64,000 nucleotides of DNA from Formicarius rufipectus (lineage: Eukaryota; Chordata; Aves; Passeriformes; Formicariidae). A program made the position numbers and the translations under genes. Each line of letters begins with the position of its first letter. Position 1 is the first letter of the stretch. A model generated the notes under the pieces. The model had not been told where the DNA came from. It made no database searches and saw only the letters and a list, made by a program, of their open reading frames with translations. This document shows, one piece after another, positions 48,041-59,473 of this stretch. The stretch is taken from assembly GCA_013399695.1 (NCBI GenBank), contig VXAU01000928.1, positions 170,815 through 234,814 of the forward strand. Direction: 5' to 3'.

Positions 48041-48480
48041 ATGCTCTACACTGTCTCTGCTGCAGTGATGCTTTTCTTAATTTGATCTTAGTGGAATTGC
48101 TCCAAGCAAGAACAAGATCATGAGTGCTGTTTGCAGCCCCTGGATGATGACTGTTGCTCGAGCCATTCTTAAAATCCTCGGGACTCTAAATATATTGGCA
48201 CATTAAGCTGGTTAAAATGAACTGCGCATGTTTACAGCAAGAAATCTATTTCAAATGCAATATAATGTGACTCTCTTATTGCTCTAAAGTTGTGTTTTTA
48301 ATTAAGTAGTTATCAGTGGCAGTGAGATTCTTCTTGAATAATTAAATCAAGGTAGTTTAGTGAGTAATTGTAAAGCGAATTGCTGAGACCATCAGGCTGC
48401 TGTTGAGACAGTCTGTTTTCTTTCAGAAAATTAATTCAAGTGATGCGTGTTGCTAAGAAAGTGGTAGCACATTGTGCTGG
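48041..48480. promoter_or_regulatory. Strong candidate conserved non-coding element
   Basis: About 440 bp of repeat-free sequence with ctaaatatattggcacatta, a forkhead-type catgtttaca (48227-48236), tcaaatgcaatataatgtga, tttttaattaagtagttatc, gaataattaaatcaagg, gtgagtaattgtaaagcg and agaaaattaattcaagtg. Density of homeodomain and forkhead cores is among the highest in the window. Confidence 0.45.
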
Positions 48481-49475
48481 GTAATGGGCATTTGTCTTGG
48501 AATGCTTGGTGTCTCAGCGCTGCTTCTTTCTAATTCTGCCTTCCCAGCTTTCAGTTGTCTTCTCCAAAAACAAATGCTGATGACTTTCCACTTTGCATGT
48601 TCCCTTAATCCTCTGTCCAGGGCAGTTCAGCACACAGAGGGTTGAAAGTGAGTGGGCGATAATCGAGTTAGTAAATGACAAGCACAGCCCTGCTTTTACC
48701 AATTCTCGTGTAAATGAAGCAGGACTTTCTGGGCTGAATTTCCAAGCAGAGTCGAGCCCCATCTCTTAACTCTGGCATCTGATTCAGAGTTTTTGCTGCT
48801 TGTATCTTAATCTGGTATTTGAGGTGTCTCACTTGGCTGGTAGTAATTCTCTCACTGTTAGATATCCTTAACACAAACAACCAACAGTTATCTTCCATCG
48901 TGTTAAACTTCATCTGCAGAGAGATCAAGGGGAAAGCCCCTGTGCAAACCCTTATGTCTGCCTACGGCAGAGATGCCCATCCATACGCAGGGTGAAGAAA
49001 AAGAAGTTTACACTGTAGAAACAATATTTTTGATACTTTTTGTTTGGTTTTGGGTTTTTTTAAAGCCTAACCTATGTTCTCTTAGTAGCTTCCCTTGCCC
49101 TGCCTAAGGAATATATCCAACAGCACAAGCACTACCCAAATTCTGAGGGAGCTGACTCCGGAATGGCTTGTTGATATTTTCCAAGGCAAAATGAAGAATT
49201 AAGTGAGGAGAGTCTGGCCGCCCTCCCGACATTATCCTCAGGCATCAGCAATCACACAATAACTCAACAGCAGATTTTACTTTTTTTTTAGGGTGTTTAC
49301 TCTGTAACCACAGAGTCCACAAGGACTGAAGGGATACCGATATCCCACGGAATTACTCCTATGAAGTGGGATTTTCCTACAGCGCCTCAATAATTGAGGA
49401 GCTGAGCCTTATTGAAAAGCCTTCAGGTACCTTTGGCAATCCCTTTCATGGCTCTCCGTTTCTCTTTACGAGCCC
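48481..49475. other. Intergenic sequence upstream of an RTE-like insertion
   Basis: Moderately AT-rich, with no gene or clear transposon. It ends at the target-site copy that flanks the LINE at 49487. Confidence 0.45.
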
Positions 49476-49486
49476 TCAGCCCTCCA
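49476..49486. repeat. Target-site duplication of the RTE-like LINE, copy 1
   Basis: TCAGCCCTCCA at 49476-49486 recurs exactly at 50266-50276. The two copies bracket the LINE remnant. Confidence 0.75.
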
Positions 49487-50265
49487 TCACCATGGCCAGA
49501 TTTTGCGAATGAAGGTTTGGGAGGGTTCTACCCACGCTCGCTGCAAGTGCTGATGGCTGATAGGGCCAATGGAGACAGGCAAGTCCAGTTGCAAAAGGCA
49601 CAGCCAAAGGTCTCTGTAGGTGGGACTGTCAGGGCACGGTTCTTTCTGCGGTGTCTTTTCTCCTCCAAGCTGATTCTGCGTGCGGTTTCAAAGGAGACAG
49701 CAGCATTATGGATTGTGTGTCTCCACATCTCCCAGTTGGAGGCCAGGGTGGACCACTGATGGTGGTCAATATGGCCAAGGCTGAGGTGTTGTTTCAGTGA
49801 GTCCTTGTGTCTCCTCTTCGGGGCTCCTCTCTCGTGGCAGCCAGTGGTGAGTTCACCATAGAGCACAACCTTAGGGAGGGGTGATCCTCCATCCTGGAGA
49901 TGTCCCCTGCCCAGCACAGCTGCGTTCTCAGCAGCACGGCCTCGATGCTGGTGACCTCTGCCTGTTCCAGGACAGACACATCAGTCAGGCAATCAGACCA
50001 GGGGATGTTTAGGATTGTACGGAGGCAGCGCTGGTGGAAGCGCTCAAGGACTCGCAGGTGGTGGCGGTGGATGACCCAAGATTCAGACCCATAGAGAAGA
50101 GTAGACAGTACGATGGCTCTGTAGACACTGATCTTCGTACTTTCCTTCTCCATGGACACCAACCTGTCTTGGGGGTGAAGCTCATGTGCCCTTATGAGGT
50201 TGTGAGCTATGCTGGCGGTGGTTTATGCCTCTGGTAGGGTCTCCCATGCTGGTCAGGTCTCAATT
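49487..50265 (-). mobile_element. 5'-truncated RTE-like LINE insertion
   Basis: Two overlapping - strand frames encode the C-terminal part of a LINE ORF2. The first (from 50162) includes STLLYGSESWV, LERFHQRCLRTILNI and TSIEAVLLRTQLCWAG. The second (to 49528) continues PKVVLYGELTTG, RGAPKRRHKDSLKQHL and IDHHQWSTLA, and ends in a degraded zinc-finger-like CAFCNWTCLS. The two join if one base was lost near 49872-49882, at the point where RMEDH should read into PKVVLYG. These signatures belong to RTE-clade LINEs as I know them, not CR1. The 3' end has a remnant of an ATG-type tail (ccatggtgatg on the - strand). An exact 11-bp repeat flanks the element. The copy is dead but only moderately decayed. 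Confidence 0.8.
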
Positions 50266-50276
50266 TCAGCCCTCCA
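50266..50276. repeat. Target-site duplication of the RTE-like LINE, copy 2
   Basis: Exact second copy of TCAGCCCTCCA at the 5' end of the inserted LINE. Confidence 0.75.
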
Positions 50277-53200
50277 CAGGGATGTTATTTCATGCTCTGG
50301 GTAACAACACGAGACTTGGTGGTTTTTACCACCACACTGACTTTTCACCAGGAGAACGATTTGCAGGGATATTGTGGCTGTACCTGACCCCATTCCCCAC
50401 AGCTCTTCCGGAGCCTTCCCGCTGCCACCCCTGGTTTCCCCTCAAAGCTTCAAGGAGTTTCTGGCAGAGATGGGGAGGTTTTTCTGCAGCCCCAGGCTCT
50501 GCTCTTGAGGCAAGAGGTGGGGTTCAGAGAAAAAGGCTCTTTCTGCCTGTGTTTGTAGCTCTGAAATAGAAATACTGGCACCACGGGGGTGAGGAGGAAG
50601 CTTGTGGGGGAAACAGAGGCTGCAGAACTGCAGTGCATCCTTAGATGCTCAAGTTTTGATTAAATGTCAAATTTGAAAAGATTCTATAACAGTTGTCACA
50701 CTTTTTGCTACAGAAAGTGGCAGATAACTCACACTTTTCAGTCTCTTTTTTCTTTTTTTTTCTTTTTTTTTTTTCTTGAGGAAGTTTAGACAGAGAAATA
50801 AACTTTTTACTGTATTTCTAAAGGCTTTTTTTTCCCTGTGTGTTTTCAACCACTTAACCCACCAAGAATGGGCTGTCTTTTGCCATACATCCATATCAGT
50901 ACTGAGAAACTGGAAACTTTTATTTCATCCTTTCTGGTCTCTCCTGCACTTGAGTTACCAGAAACTCCAAGCATAAAGCTGAAACCATCTTTGTCCCAAC
51001 AATACTTACACTACACATCACACAAACAAGTACAAAATTCAGGAATAACATGAATTCAGGCTTTTTAATATATTTTTTCCAGGACATGGAAGATTCTGCA
51101 TGTGAATTTAACACCAAAGATAATCAAGATCTTGGTGACAGCGAGAAGGTCAGTCTTTTAGCTTTGTTTATCCTAAGACTCAATCATGTTTCTTAGTGAT
51201 TGCATAGATATTTTATGCCATACAAACAAAGGTGTCCACCCTAGTTGCCAAAAATGAGTTTTTATCATTGCTGAGATGAGGTGTGAATGAGGTAGCCAGA
51301 CTGGGGTTATGTTTTTGAGGTGGATCTCAGATGGAAAACCCAGGTTTGGCTTTACTTGAGAGTCAGGTTTAAGGTCATTCTTTGTGACAGGGTCTTCACA
51401 AACATTATGGGTTTTGTGCAATAAATGGGAATGGATATAAGCCCCTTGATCTGGTGTTTGCTTCTGAGAGTGTACACCTTGTCTGTTCTGCACTTGCAGA
51501 TCTCTGGTAACACAAACGTTCCACCTCCTCTTTCATAAGGGAGCAAAGAAGTGTTTTATGACACTCTGTGTGGTCTGCAGGTCCGGTCTGAAGTAGCACA
51601 AGTATTTAAAAACAGAGAAAACCCCCTTGTAAATATTTGTTTAAATGTTCCAGTTTCACTGTTTCTGTTCCATGTAGGATGTGGAAAGAAGCATTTTTAA
51701 TCTAAACATTGACAAAAGTGATGGGTTTGCCTTCCAACAGTTCAACATAACCACTTAAACTTTTTTTTTTTCGTCTTAAAACAACCTTATTTATAACAGA
51801 GGAGTGGAAATGAGACTAAGAAAGAAAATACATTTTCATGTGCCAGTTTCTATCACCTCACTTCCAGATTAGTTTGCTGGTTTTAATCAGCCTTTCTTCC
51901 CTAGAAGGCCCTTTACCTCTTGTGTCAAAGTCTGTTCCTACAGATGTACTGGTGTTTGACCAGCCTTCAATTAAAACAGGTTGCACATCAGGGCTTCACT
52001 GGAGAAGATTTTAGGGTTTTTAAGGAGCACTTGTTTGTGTATATACGTTCTTGATATATTTATACACATAAAATATGCAATATATATGTAAATTATTTAG
52101 GTATTTGTTTTGTAGTAACCTAAATGTCAGTCCCAAATCTGTCAGCTCTCTATCCTGGCTATCTCCTCCTCACCCTGGAGAGGAATAGTGTGGTAACCCC
52201 TCAGCAGACGCTTTTAATTGTTGGTGCCAAAGCCCGCAGGAGTTCGTAGAAGTTTGGATAAGATATTTTGATTTGATGGTAAATGAAGCAGAAAAAATCA
52301 AACAAGGTGTCTGAAGGCTGTCCCTAGGCAACAGCAGCACAGCCAGAGCATCTGCTGTTCCCTACAGCAACAAGATGTTCCTAAAGGAAACGCAGTGAAT
52401 ATCAGAAATCCTTACTGGAGTTAAGGATGCCCCAGCAGCTCCAGGACTTGGGTTACAAACTCAAACAACAAAACACAAAGCCCCACTTTGTTCTCATAAG
52501 GAATGGTTCCTTTGCTCCAGTGACCCCTTGCAGCCAGCAGTCAATGCTGGGCAGGTGAGTTTGTCCTTCCTTGTCTTTGCTGCTGTGGACTGAGCCAAGC
52601 CCTTGGTCTGACAGTGTTGCAAAGCAGAAACGGTGGTTTGATGGCTCTTAGTGTAGCTTTGGAGTATGGAAGGGGTTGAGGTGAGTCAGTGCTGCTCAAG
52701 GACTGTTTTCTTAGGGGCCTTGGAAAGAGAAGTTGCTTATTGAAGCTCAGACCTCTGAGTGTCAAACTTGGCATCACTTATTGAGGAGGTTCCCTGTAAG
52801 ATGTTTTCACAGGCAGGTGCAGACTGAGTTGGTTGCTCTGAGTATAAATGCAGCATCACATCTGAGAGAAGCTTTAGAAGGCAAGAATTTCTCTAAGTCA
52901 TATTTCTTGATCACATCAGCATGAGAAAAACCTCAATCCCCAGGGGTGAAATCAGAGGGTGCCTGCTCTGAGAAGGGAGGGCAGGCATTTAAAGCAGGAC
53001 ACAGCCCTGCAGACTAAGCAAACACCAGTTTTATGCCCTTCTGGATACTCAAACCCAATGGATATTGCAGTATGTGCTGGATTTTTTTACCTAAGACTTT
53101 GCTGCACAAGCTGGAAGGAGCCTGAAGTGTTGCTATAACTCTCCTCTCTACTCCAGTGATGGACCAGCTGTGCCTTTCCCTATAATTTCAGCTCCTAATG

Positions 53201-54339
53201 CCTTGTCCAGGTTCAAGGGGGCATAAACTTTTGCCTTTTAATTTTGAGCCTGAAAGAATGGCTGAGCTCTTGGCCTCCCATCAGGGTGGAGGAGGTAACC
53301 TTCCTCCTGGTGGTGTCCTCATGAATAATTCCATCGCTCGCCCACTTGATTTCAGGTTTCCCAAAATAACTGACACTTTTCACACTGAGAGCAAGCAATC
53401 CTGAGGAAAATAAAATACATTAAAAAGCCTCACCACCTTGAGAGTGCCCTGAATGAGTTGGTGATTAATAAAGGAGGGGAAAAAAAGAAAAAAAGAGATT
53501 CTGTAGGAAGTTTTGAGAGTTGATGGGAAAAACATCATATCCCTCCATACTCCCATTTGGAGAGAGACTTCGGTAGCTTCTTTTGGAATGTGACTGTCTG
53601 CTGTCTGTGATTCCACACTTAGAGGAGCCGGATCCCTGGGAAGATGGGGAGGGATGACATGGGTGACACTTACAGCCCTTGGGATCCATCCCACCTGCCT
53701 GAGCAGCCTTTCCCCTTCAGACCATTCAGAATTCCCTTTCTGAGTATGACTCCCCTCTTCAGATGTGCCATACAATGTCTCTCCACTGGATACCCACTGA
53801 ATGCCTAATTTTTAAGCACTCTGCCTGTCAGATCCACAAAAGCTGTTAGTGGAGGTGTTTGCATAAAAGAGCTCCACTGTAGGTATCTGAGAGCAGCTCT
53901 AGACAGTCTCCAGCAGTGCTGATCCAGGCTGGATGCTTTAGTCTCCCTGCCTTAATGGCTACGTGTGGTTCCTTAATGTGCCCTCCCCCTCAATTGCCTC
54001 CTAAATTAGCATGCAGAGTGGGTCCAGCCTCGGAAAGAAAGGTGGTTTGGAACCTCTCAGATTCAGGCAAGACGGGTTGTGGTATCACTGAAAATGAAAT
54101 GCAAATCTGACAGAGAGAGACCAGAGGAGAGTGGTCAGCCTTGGGCTCTGGCAGCAGACTGGGGCGTGTGGGGAATGCAAAGCCCTACTCAGCCCCTTAA
54201 GCCCAGCCTGGATTTAGCCTTTCCTGAGGTGAAGGCTGTTCACAACAGTTTCATCTTGTCTGCACCCCCAGAGGTTGTTTAACCAGCTGGACAATGCTGG
54301 TGTGGAGCAGGACTCCTGTCATACACCACTGGAGGCTTG
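50277..54339. other. Intergenic sequence, no recognised gene
   Basis: Contains T/C homopolymer sequence at about 50741-50774 and a TA-rich stretch at 52035-52105 (gtatatacgttcttgatata and following). No exon, RNA gene or clear transposon is seen. Confidence 0.45.
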
Positions 54340-54430
54340 GGGACATGATTTGGCGATGGACCGTGCAGTGCTGGGTTAACAATGGGACTTGAAGGTCTTG
54401 GAGGTCTTTTCCAACCAAAATGACTCCATG
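54340..54430 (+). repeat. CR1 LINE 3'-end fragment
   Basis: The string acatgatttggcgatggac, gcagtgctgggttaacaatg, ggacttgaaggtcttggagg, tcttttccaaccaaaatgac matches the CR1 3' end 'catggtttagtggtggac ... ggcagtgctgggttaac ... ggtcttttccaaccaaaa' in + orientation. Confidence 0.88.
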
Positions 54431-55700
54431 TGCAGCTGGTTGTTGCAGCTGGGCACAGCACAGTGGAGCTCAAAACATCTCATTGACTTGTGTGGGGGAT
54501 AAAATCAGCAACATTCAAAAGCTAAAGGATTTCAGGTGCCTGCTGTGAGATGTGGCTTGTTCAGAGTGGATGAGGCTCCCTGAGAGACCTGACCACAGCT
54601 GAGGTCCTTCATGTCTGGATTAAAGCAGACCACGAGATGTGAGTCTGCCAGGTAACTGATACCCCTCTGTGGGACAGTCAGTGTGTGCTGCTCCAGCCCC
54701 CACTGGGCATCTTTGGTAGCTGGTGTGTTTCCCAGTTGTGTGAGTGTTTAAGGAACTGGATAATTTCCTAATCAAAGTTTTATGCATGGTTAATGGCCAC
54801 ACTATTGAAGTGTAGTAGCACTTGTGGCATTTGATGTTGTATTTTCTTTACAATGTTTCCCCCTTTTCTCTGCTGTCTTTCACCTCTCTTGCCCTTCAGT
54901 GTCGTGCTTTTAAGTCCTCAATCGATTTGGCTTTAGTTCAAGGACAATCTGTAACAAGCAAGAGCAGATATCACGTAGGAGAGGGTGCATGAGGCAGGAG
55001 AGCCCCAACCTGCTGCTGACATCTTCACCCTGTGATCTGCCTCTGTCTCACTCCTGGTCTGCTGTGCTGGCTTGGGATGTTGGCCAGTGACACAGCAGCT
55101 TTGTGTTCAGCACACAACTGCTTTTCAAGAATGTGACTGAAATCACAGGGATTTAGAGGTGTTGGTGCCCCCAGGAGCTGGAGTGGCAGGGCAGGAGCTG
55201 TGTTTCCCTGTGTGCACAGCTTTTAATCCACCCTGTTCTCTTGCTTTTGTGGTAACCTGTGAGTGTTACTGGAAACTTCAAAATGAGATGGGATAATGAT
55301 AATAACAGTGGAAAAATGCTAAGGGATGATTTGCCTTAATGAATGCAGGTAGAGGGGGAAGCAGGTACTGTTTTGGTCCTGTGGCTTAGCGAAGACAAAC
55401 CACGTAACTGGCTGTCAGTGCTCACAGGGCTTGTGGTGTGCTCGGAGGTGCAAATAACTGATTCCAAAGTTGATATAATCAAAGAAGAAAAGAAAATTGG
55501 ATGTTAGAGGTTAAGCTGTTGTAAATTAAAGTGGCTGTGCTGAGCTCATTGCAGTTGTTCTGGGTTCTTGCAGATGCAAGCGGGAGGAGTTGACTCTTTT
55601 TCCAGCAGTGATTGGTTGGAAAATGCCATTTTCTGGTGCGGGTGTAAAAGTGAGTGGGGCAACTTGGTCTGCATTAACCAGAATGTTTCCTCTTAGGGTC
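54431..55700. other. Intergenic sequence, no recognised gene
   Basis: Ordinary sequence. I see no gene or clear element. Confidence 0.45.
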
Positions 55701-56580
55701 TTTCTCTATGTTCTGTGAGGCAGACAGACCTGTTGTCCTCTTACAAGCTGCAAATTACGCAGGCAAATGTAATTACCCATTCTCTTGGTTATTAGTGAGC
55801 AGCCAGGAAGCTTCAAGCAATCGTCCCTTTCTTGGTATTTCAAAGCTTACTTGCAAGATGCATCCTTGATATTGAACACAATGAGATGTCCTTTTTTTTT
55901 TTTTAAATTCAATTAAACATTTGCCTACTGTGACTCTTTATTCACTGCAAATTGTCTCTGTAAATAATCTTCATCAAAAGTCAGAACCAATCCCCATTAG
56001 TTGTTTAGATTAATTAATGAGTCCCCCTGGAGCCACCCAAATGAATTCAATTTAAACGTCAACAACTTGGCTATGGAGTTTCCCAGGTTGGCATTAAGAC
56101 AATATTAAACCTGCAATAAGTCACATTTAAAATGTTAATTCAAAGAAGCTCTCCATTTAGAGCATTTAATTAAATCCTTAAATAAACTGCATGGGCTCAA
56201 TACCAGATGGTTCTGCATTTTCATTGCAGCAGAGAGCCTTGAAGTCATTGAGGGAAGTAATATTGGAGGCATGGTGAAGATAACCAGGATATATAGTGTA
56301 ATAAAATCTAATCTTGTTTCCAGCAGGGAGATTCAGTGTATGTACACAACCTAGGCTAAAATTGTAAGTTAATTACATTAACCCCAGTGTACTCTGGTAT
56401 CTGAGCAGCCAGAGATGAAATTAGTCTTTTTCCTATCATAAGATTCTTTTCAACTTCACTATATTAATTTTTAGCCAAATACTTACTCATAAGGAAAATT
56501 GAAGTTAATGTAACCAAAGACAAAGTAATGCAGTCTTAATATTCTGAAGGGATTACGGAGGGCCGTGAAAATACACTTTG
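55700..56580. promoter_or_regulatory. Long AT-rich candidate conserved non-coding block
   Basis: Nearly 900 bp, AT-rich and free of transposon similarity apart from a short poly-T run (about 55891-55904). Motifs include atgtaattacccattctc, gattaattaatgagtcc, aaatgttaattcaaagaag, gcatttaattaaatcc, agttaattacattaacccc and atattaatttttagcc. It is the longest such block in the window. Confidence 0.42.
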
Positions 56581-56722
56581 CAAATGTCACTCACTTTGAA
56601 TGGATTTGTGGTGGGAAGGTGGGGGAAAAAGAATTATGGCTGTGATCTGCACCATGCTGGGGCTTAATAAAAGTCATGATTTTAGAAATTCGGGCCTCAG
56701 GAAAATAAAAAAGGCTAAAAAA

Positions 56723-56747
56723 NNNNNNNNNNNNNNNNNNNNNNNNN
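56723..56747. other. Assembly gap (25 N) in a poly-A run
   Basis: Twenty-five N characters lie between aaggctaaaaaa and a run of about 22 A. The true length and content of this homopolymer are unknown. Any frame crossing it is unreliable. Confidence 0.98.
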
Positions 56748-56769
56748 AAAAAAAAAAAAAAAAAAAAAA

Positions 56770-57699
56770 GGTGGAGGGGAGAAAGATAAATACCTCATTC
56801 TAAAGGCCCAATTTCTCTCCTAAGATGTAGTGAGTCTTCTCTTCTGCCAAATGACAGGGGTATGAGATCCTTGAAATCAAGTTGAAATTCTGGAAGGTGA
56901 TTTAGGTGAGGGGACCCCACTCAAATATTTATGTTTGGAGACTTTTTTTTTTTTTTTTACCCTTGTGGCAAGAAACCTTTTTACACCACACATTTGCATG
57001 GTCAAAGTTTTGCCACAAGCAAAGATAAGGACCATTTTCCCTGGGTAAAAGTCAAAATTGCATTGGGAAGATAGTGGCTTTGGTTTTCTTTGTGTACTTG
57101 ACTTTTTAAAAAGTTGCTTCTTTAATCAGTCTTTGAGTGCCAGTGTCCTGATGCCACTGGTCCAAAGGTTGTTCTCCAGTTTCTGTCCTGCCTCTAAACC
57201 CACTTTCCCAGTGCCAAGTGTCTCCTCTGCGTGTATTTGGTGCAGCCTCCTCGAGCAGCAGGTCAACCCTCCGGGTCTCAGCTCAAGGACTCACAAGCAC
57301 CACGAGAGCAATCAGTCTGTTCCCTCCCTGAGAGCTGTAAATCAGGGTTGTTATTAATGCAGCTCAGCAGAGGGAACAACTTTTTTTTCTCTTAATATTC
57401 CAGAAACTGTAATTCAATTTCCAAAAATACGGGTTTCTTCGTGTTTGGTAGTAAAATGCGTCGAGGAGGAAAAATGACTTGGCTGTGGTGGCAGGGTGGA
57501 TTTGCACTGTTTGGGCTCTGCTGGGACACTGGTGGGAGCCCAGCTAGGGGACCTGGGCCACATCAACAGCTCACATCTCACATGTGTGACTGCACCAAGG
57601 ACCAGAGCTAGTGGGGAGGGGTCTGAGCTGATCTGTGCTGGGGTTGAAAGGACTCAGGCCACTTTCCCTTGGAGAGGTTTTATAACTCTTTAAAACACG
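56770..57699. other. Intergenic sequence, no recognised gene
   Basis: Includes a poly-T run at 56943-56958. No exon is supported. Confidence 0.45.
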
Positions 57700-57872
57700 G
57701 GCACAAGTTGTCCAGAGGAGCTGTGGATTCTCCATCCCTGGAAAAATTCAAGTTAGATGGGGTTCTAAACAACCTGGTCTAGTGCTGGATGTCTCTGCCC
57801 TTGGCAGGGGGGGTGGATTAGATGAGGTGCAGCTTCCAACCCAAACCACCCTGTGCTTGTGTTCTGTGATGA
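57700..57872 (+). repeat. CR1 LINE 3'-end fragment
   Basis: The order aagttgtccagaggagctgt, ggattctccatccctggaaa, ttagatggggttctaaacaa, cctggtctagtgctggatgt and cttccaacccaaaccaccct, ending gttctgtgatga, is the classic + strand CR1 3' end. It is moderately diverged. Confidence 0.92.
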
Positions 57873-58901
57873 CTCTCACTCTCCATCCTCTCCCAACCCC
57901 ATCCTGTGGTGCTGGTGTGGCTTTGCCCTGTGCCTCTGTTCCCTTCCTGTTGTCACAGCTCTGAGTTCAGCTGGGGGGCTCTGCAGCCCAGGATGTGGTC
58001 ACCCCTGCACACCTGGCTCCTGAGCTGAGCCCTCTCGGGTGTGCCTGGGGAGGGGGGGGGATGGAAAAAACACCAAAGCTTTGTTGCTTCAGTAATCACA
58101 AGCTCCTGAAGTGCCCCAGAATTGAAAGGGTGGTTGTAACAACCCCCTCGAGAGCTACGTCAGTGGAGGAGCTGATTGAGTTGCAATTAGTCATGATAAA
58201 CTATTTTACTAAACTTAAAAGTAACAAGAAAACTCAAAACTTTCTCCTACATCCCTGCCCGTCTCCTCCTCTTCTGTCTGAGGAAACTGAAGCCTTTTGG
58301 TGACCTAAAAACGTCTGAGGAGGGTGTATAGCACAGCCCTCTGCCACTGCTTGCAGACACCGAGCACTTCCAGCCTTCAGGGAGCAGCAGCCTGTCACCT
58401 CCTGCTCCCTCCCTGCAGGGTCAGGCCAGGACTGGGGCTGGTTGAAGCAGTTTGGGACTAAATTGGGCCAAAAGGCTCATTTATCTACATGTGTAGGAGT
58501 GACAAGATGAACTTGTCAAACTTTCCATCACTTGTTTGCTTAGAGAAGCCTCAGATGAAAAGTTTTGGAAATCCCCAAATTATTGACCGACACGAAAAGT
58601 AACTGCAGTTTAAACAACCCCCAGAGTGACAATTTCAGAATCATTAAAACTGAAAGTTTCTGAGTGCAGCAGTTCCACCACTGGGTCCCTGGGCTGGGAG
58701 TGGGGCCAGCAGCACAGATCATGTCTGGAGTTTGCTTTTGAAGGGATCCCCCATGGGATCAGCTTTCCTCTTGGTGTGTGTCATGTCAACTCGGAGATGT
58801 TCTCCCCCAAGGAAAATGTTAGAAAGCACTGGTGAATTTCACCTGTTTTCTTTCCTTCTTAGGTAATTTATCTTACATCTGAGAGTCAGTGTTTGGTCAC
58901 G
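57873..58901. other. Intergenic sequence, no recognised gene
   Basis: Unremarkable sequence with a short G run near 58050-58060 and a gcaattagtcatgataaac patch at 58182-58201. No gene is seen. Confidence 0.45.
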
Positions 58902-59473
58902 TGTCCTGGATTCAGCTGGGATAAAGTTGATTTTCTTCTTCATGGCGGGTGTAATGCTGTCTCCTGATTTAGCATGAGGATAGTGTTGATAACACAGTGA
59001 TGTTTTCGTTGTTGCCAAGTAGTGCTTACCCTAAACCAAGGAGTTTTCAGTGTCTGTGCGGTGTCAGTGAGGGGCTGCACAAAAAGTTGTGAGGAAGCAT
59101 GGCCAGGACAACTACCCCAAACAGGCCAAAGGGATATTCCAGGGCACGGAAAGTTTTATGGAGCATATGAACTGGGGGGAGTTGTCTGGGAACTCCCAAT
59201 TGCTGCCCAGGAACAGCTGGGAATCATTTAGTGGGTGGTGAGCAACTGCACTGTGCATCACTTGTTTCTGTTGGATCTTACTCCTCTGTCTCCATTTCAT
59301 TACTATTTATATTGTTATTATTATCATTAATTTTATTTTATTTGAATTATTAAACCATTCTTACCTCAGCTGCTGAGGTTTACCCTTCTCCAAATCTCCT
59401 TCCCATGGGGTCAGAGGGGAGTGAACAAGGGACTGTGTGGTACTTAGTTGCCAGATGGGATTAACCCATGCCA
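58902..59473 (+). mobile_element. Solo LTR of an avian endogenous retrovirus (ERVL-like)
   Basis: It starts TGTCCTGGATTCAGCTGGGA, passes through gttgataacacagtgatgtt, ggccaaagggatattcca and gtgggtggtgagcaactgca, then a TTATTATTATC-rich stretch with a TATTAAA-type signal, and ends gtacttagttgccagatggg with CA at 59472-59473. This order is familiar from an abundant avian class III LTR family. No internal retroviral sequence adjoins it, so it is a solo LTR produced by LTR-LTR recombination. I could not find matching 5-bp flanks, so the ends may be off by a few bases or the duplication has decayed. Confidence 0.82.
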
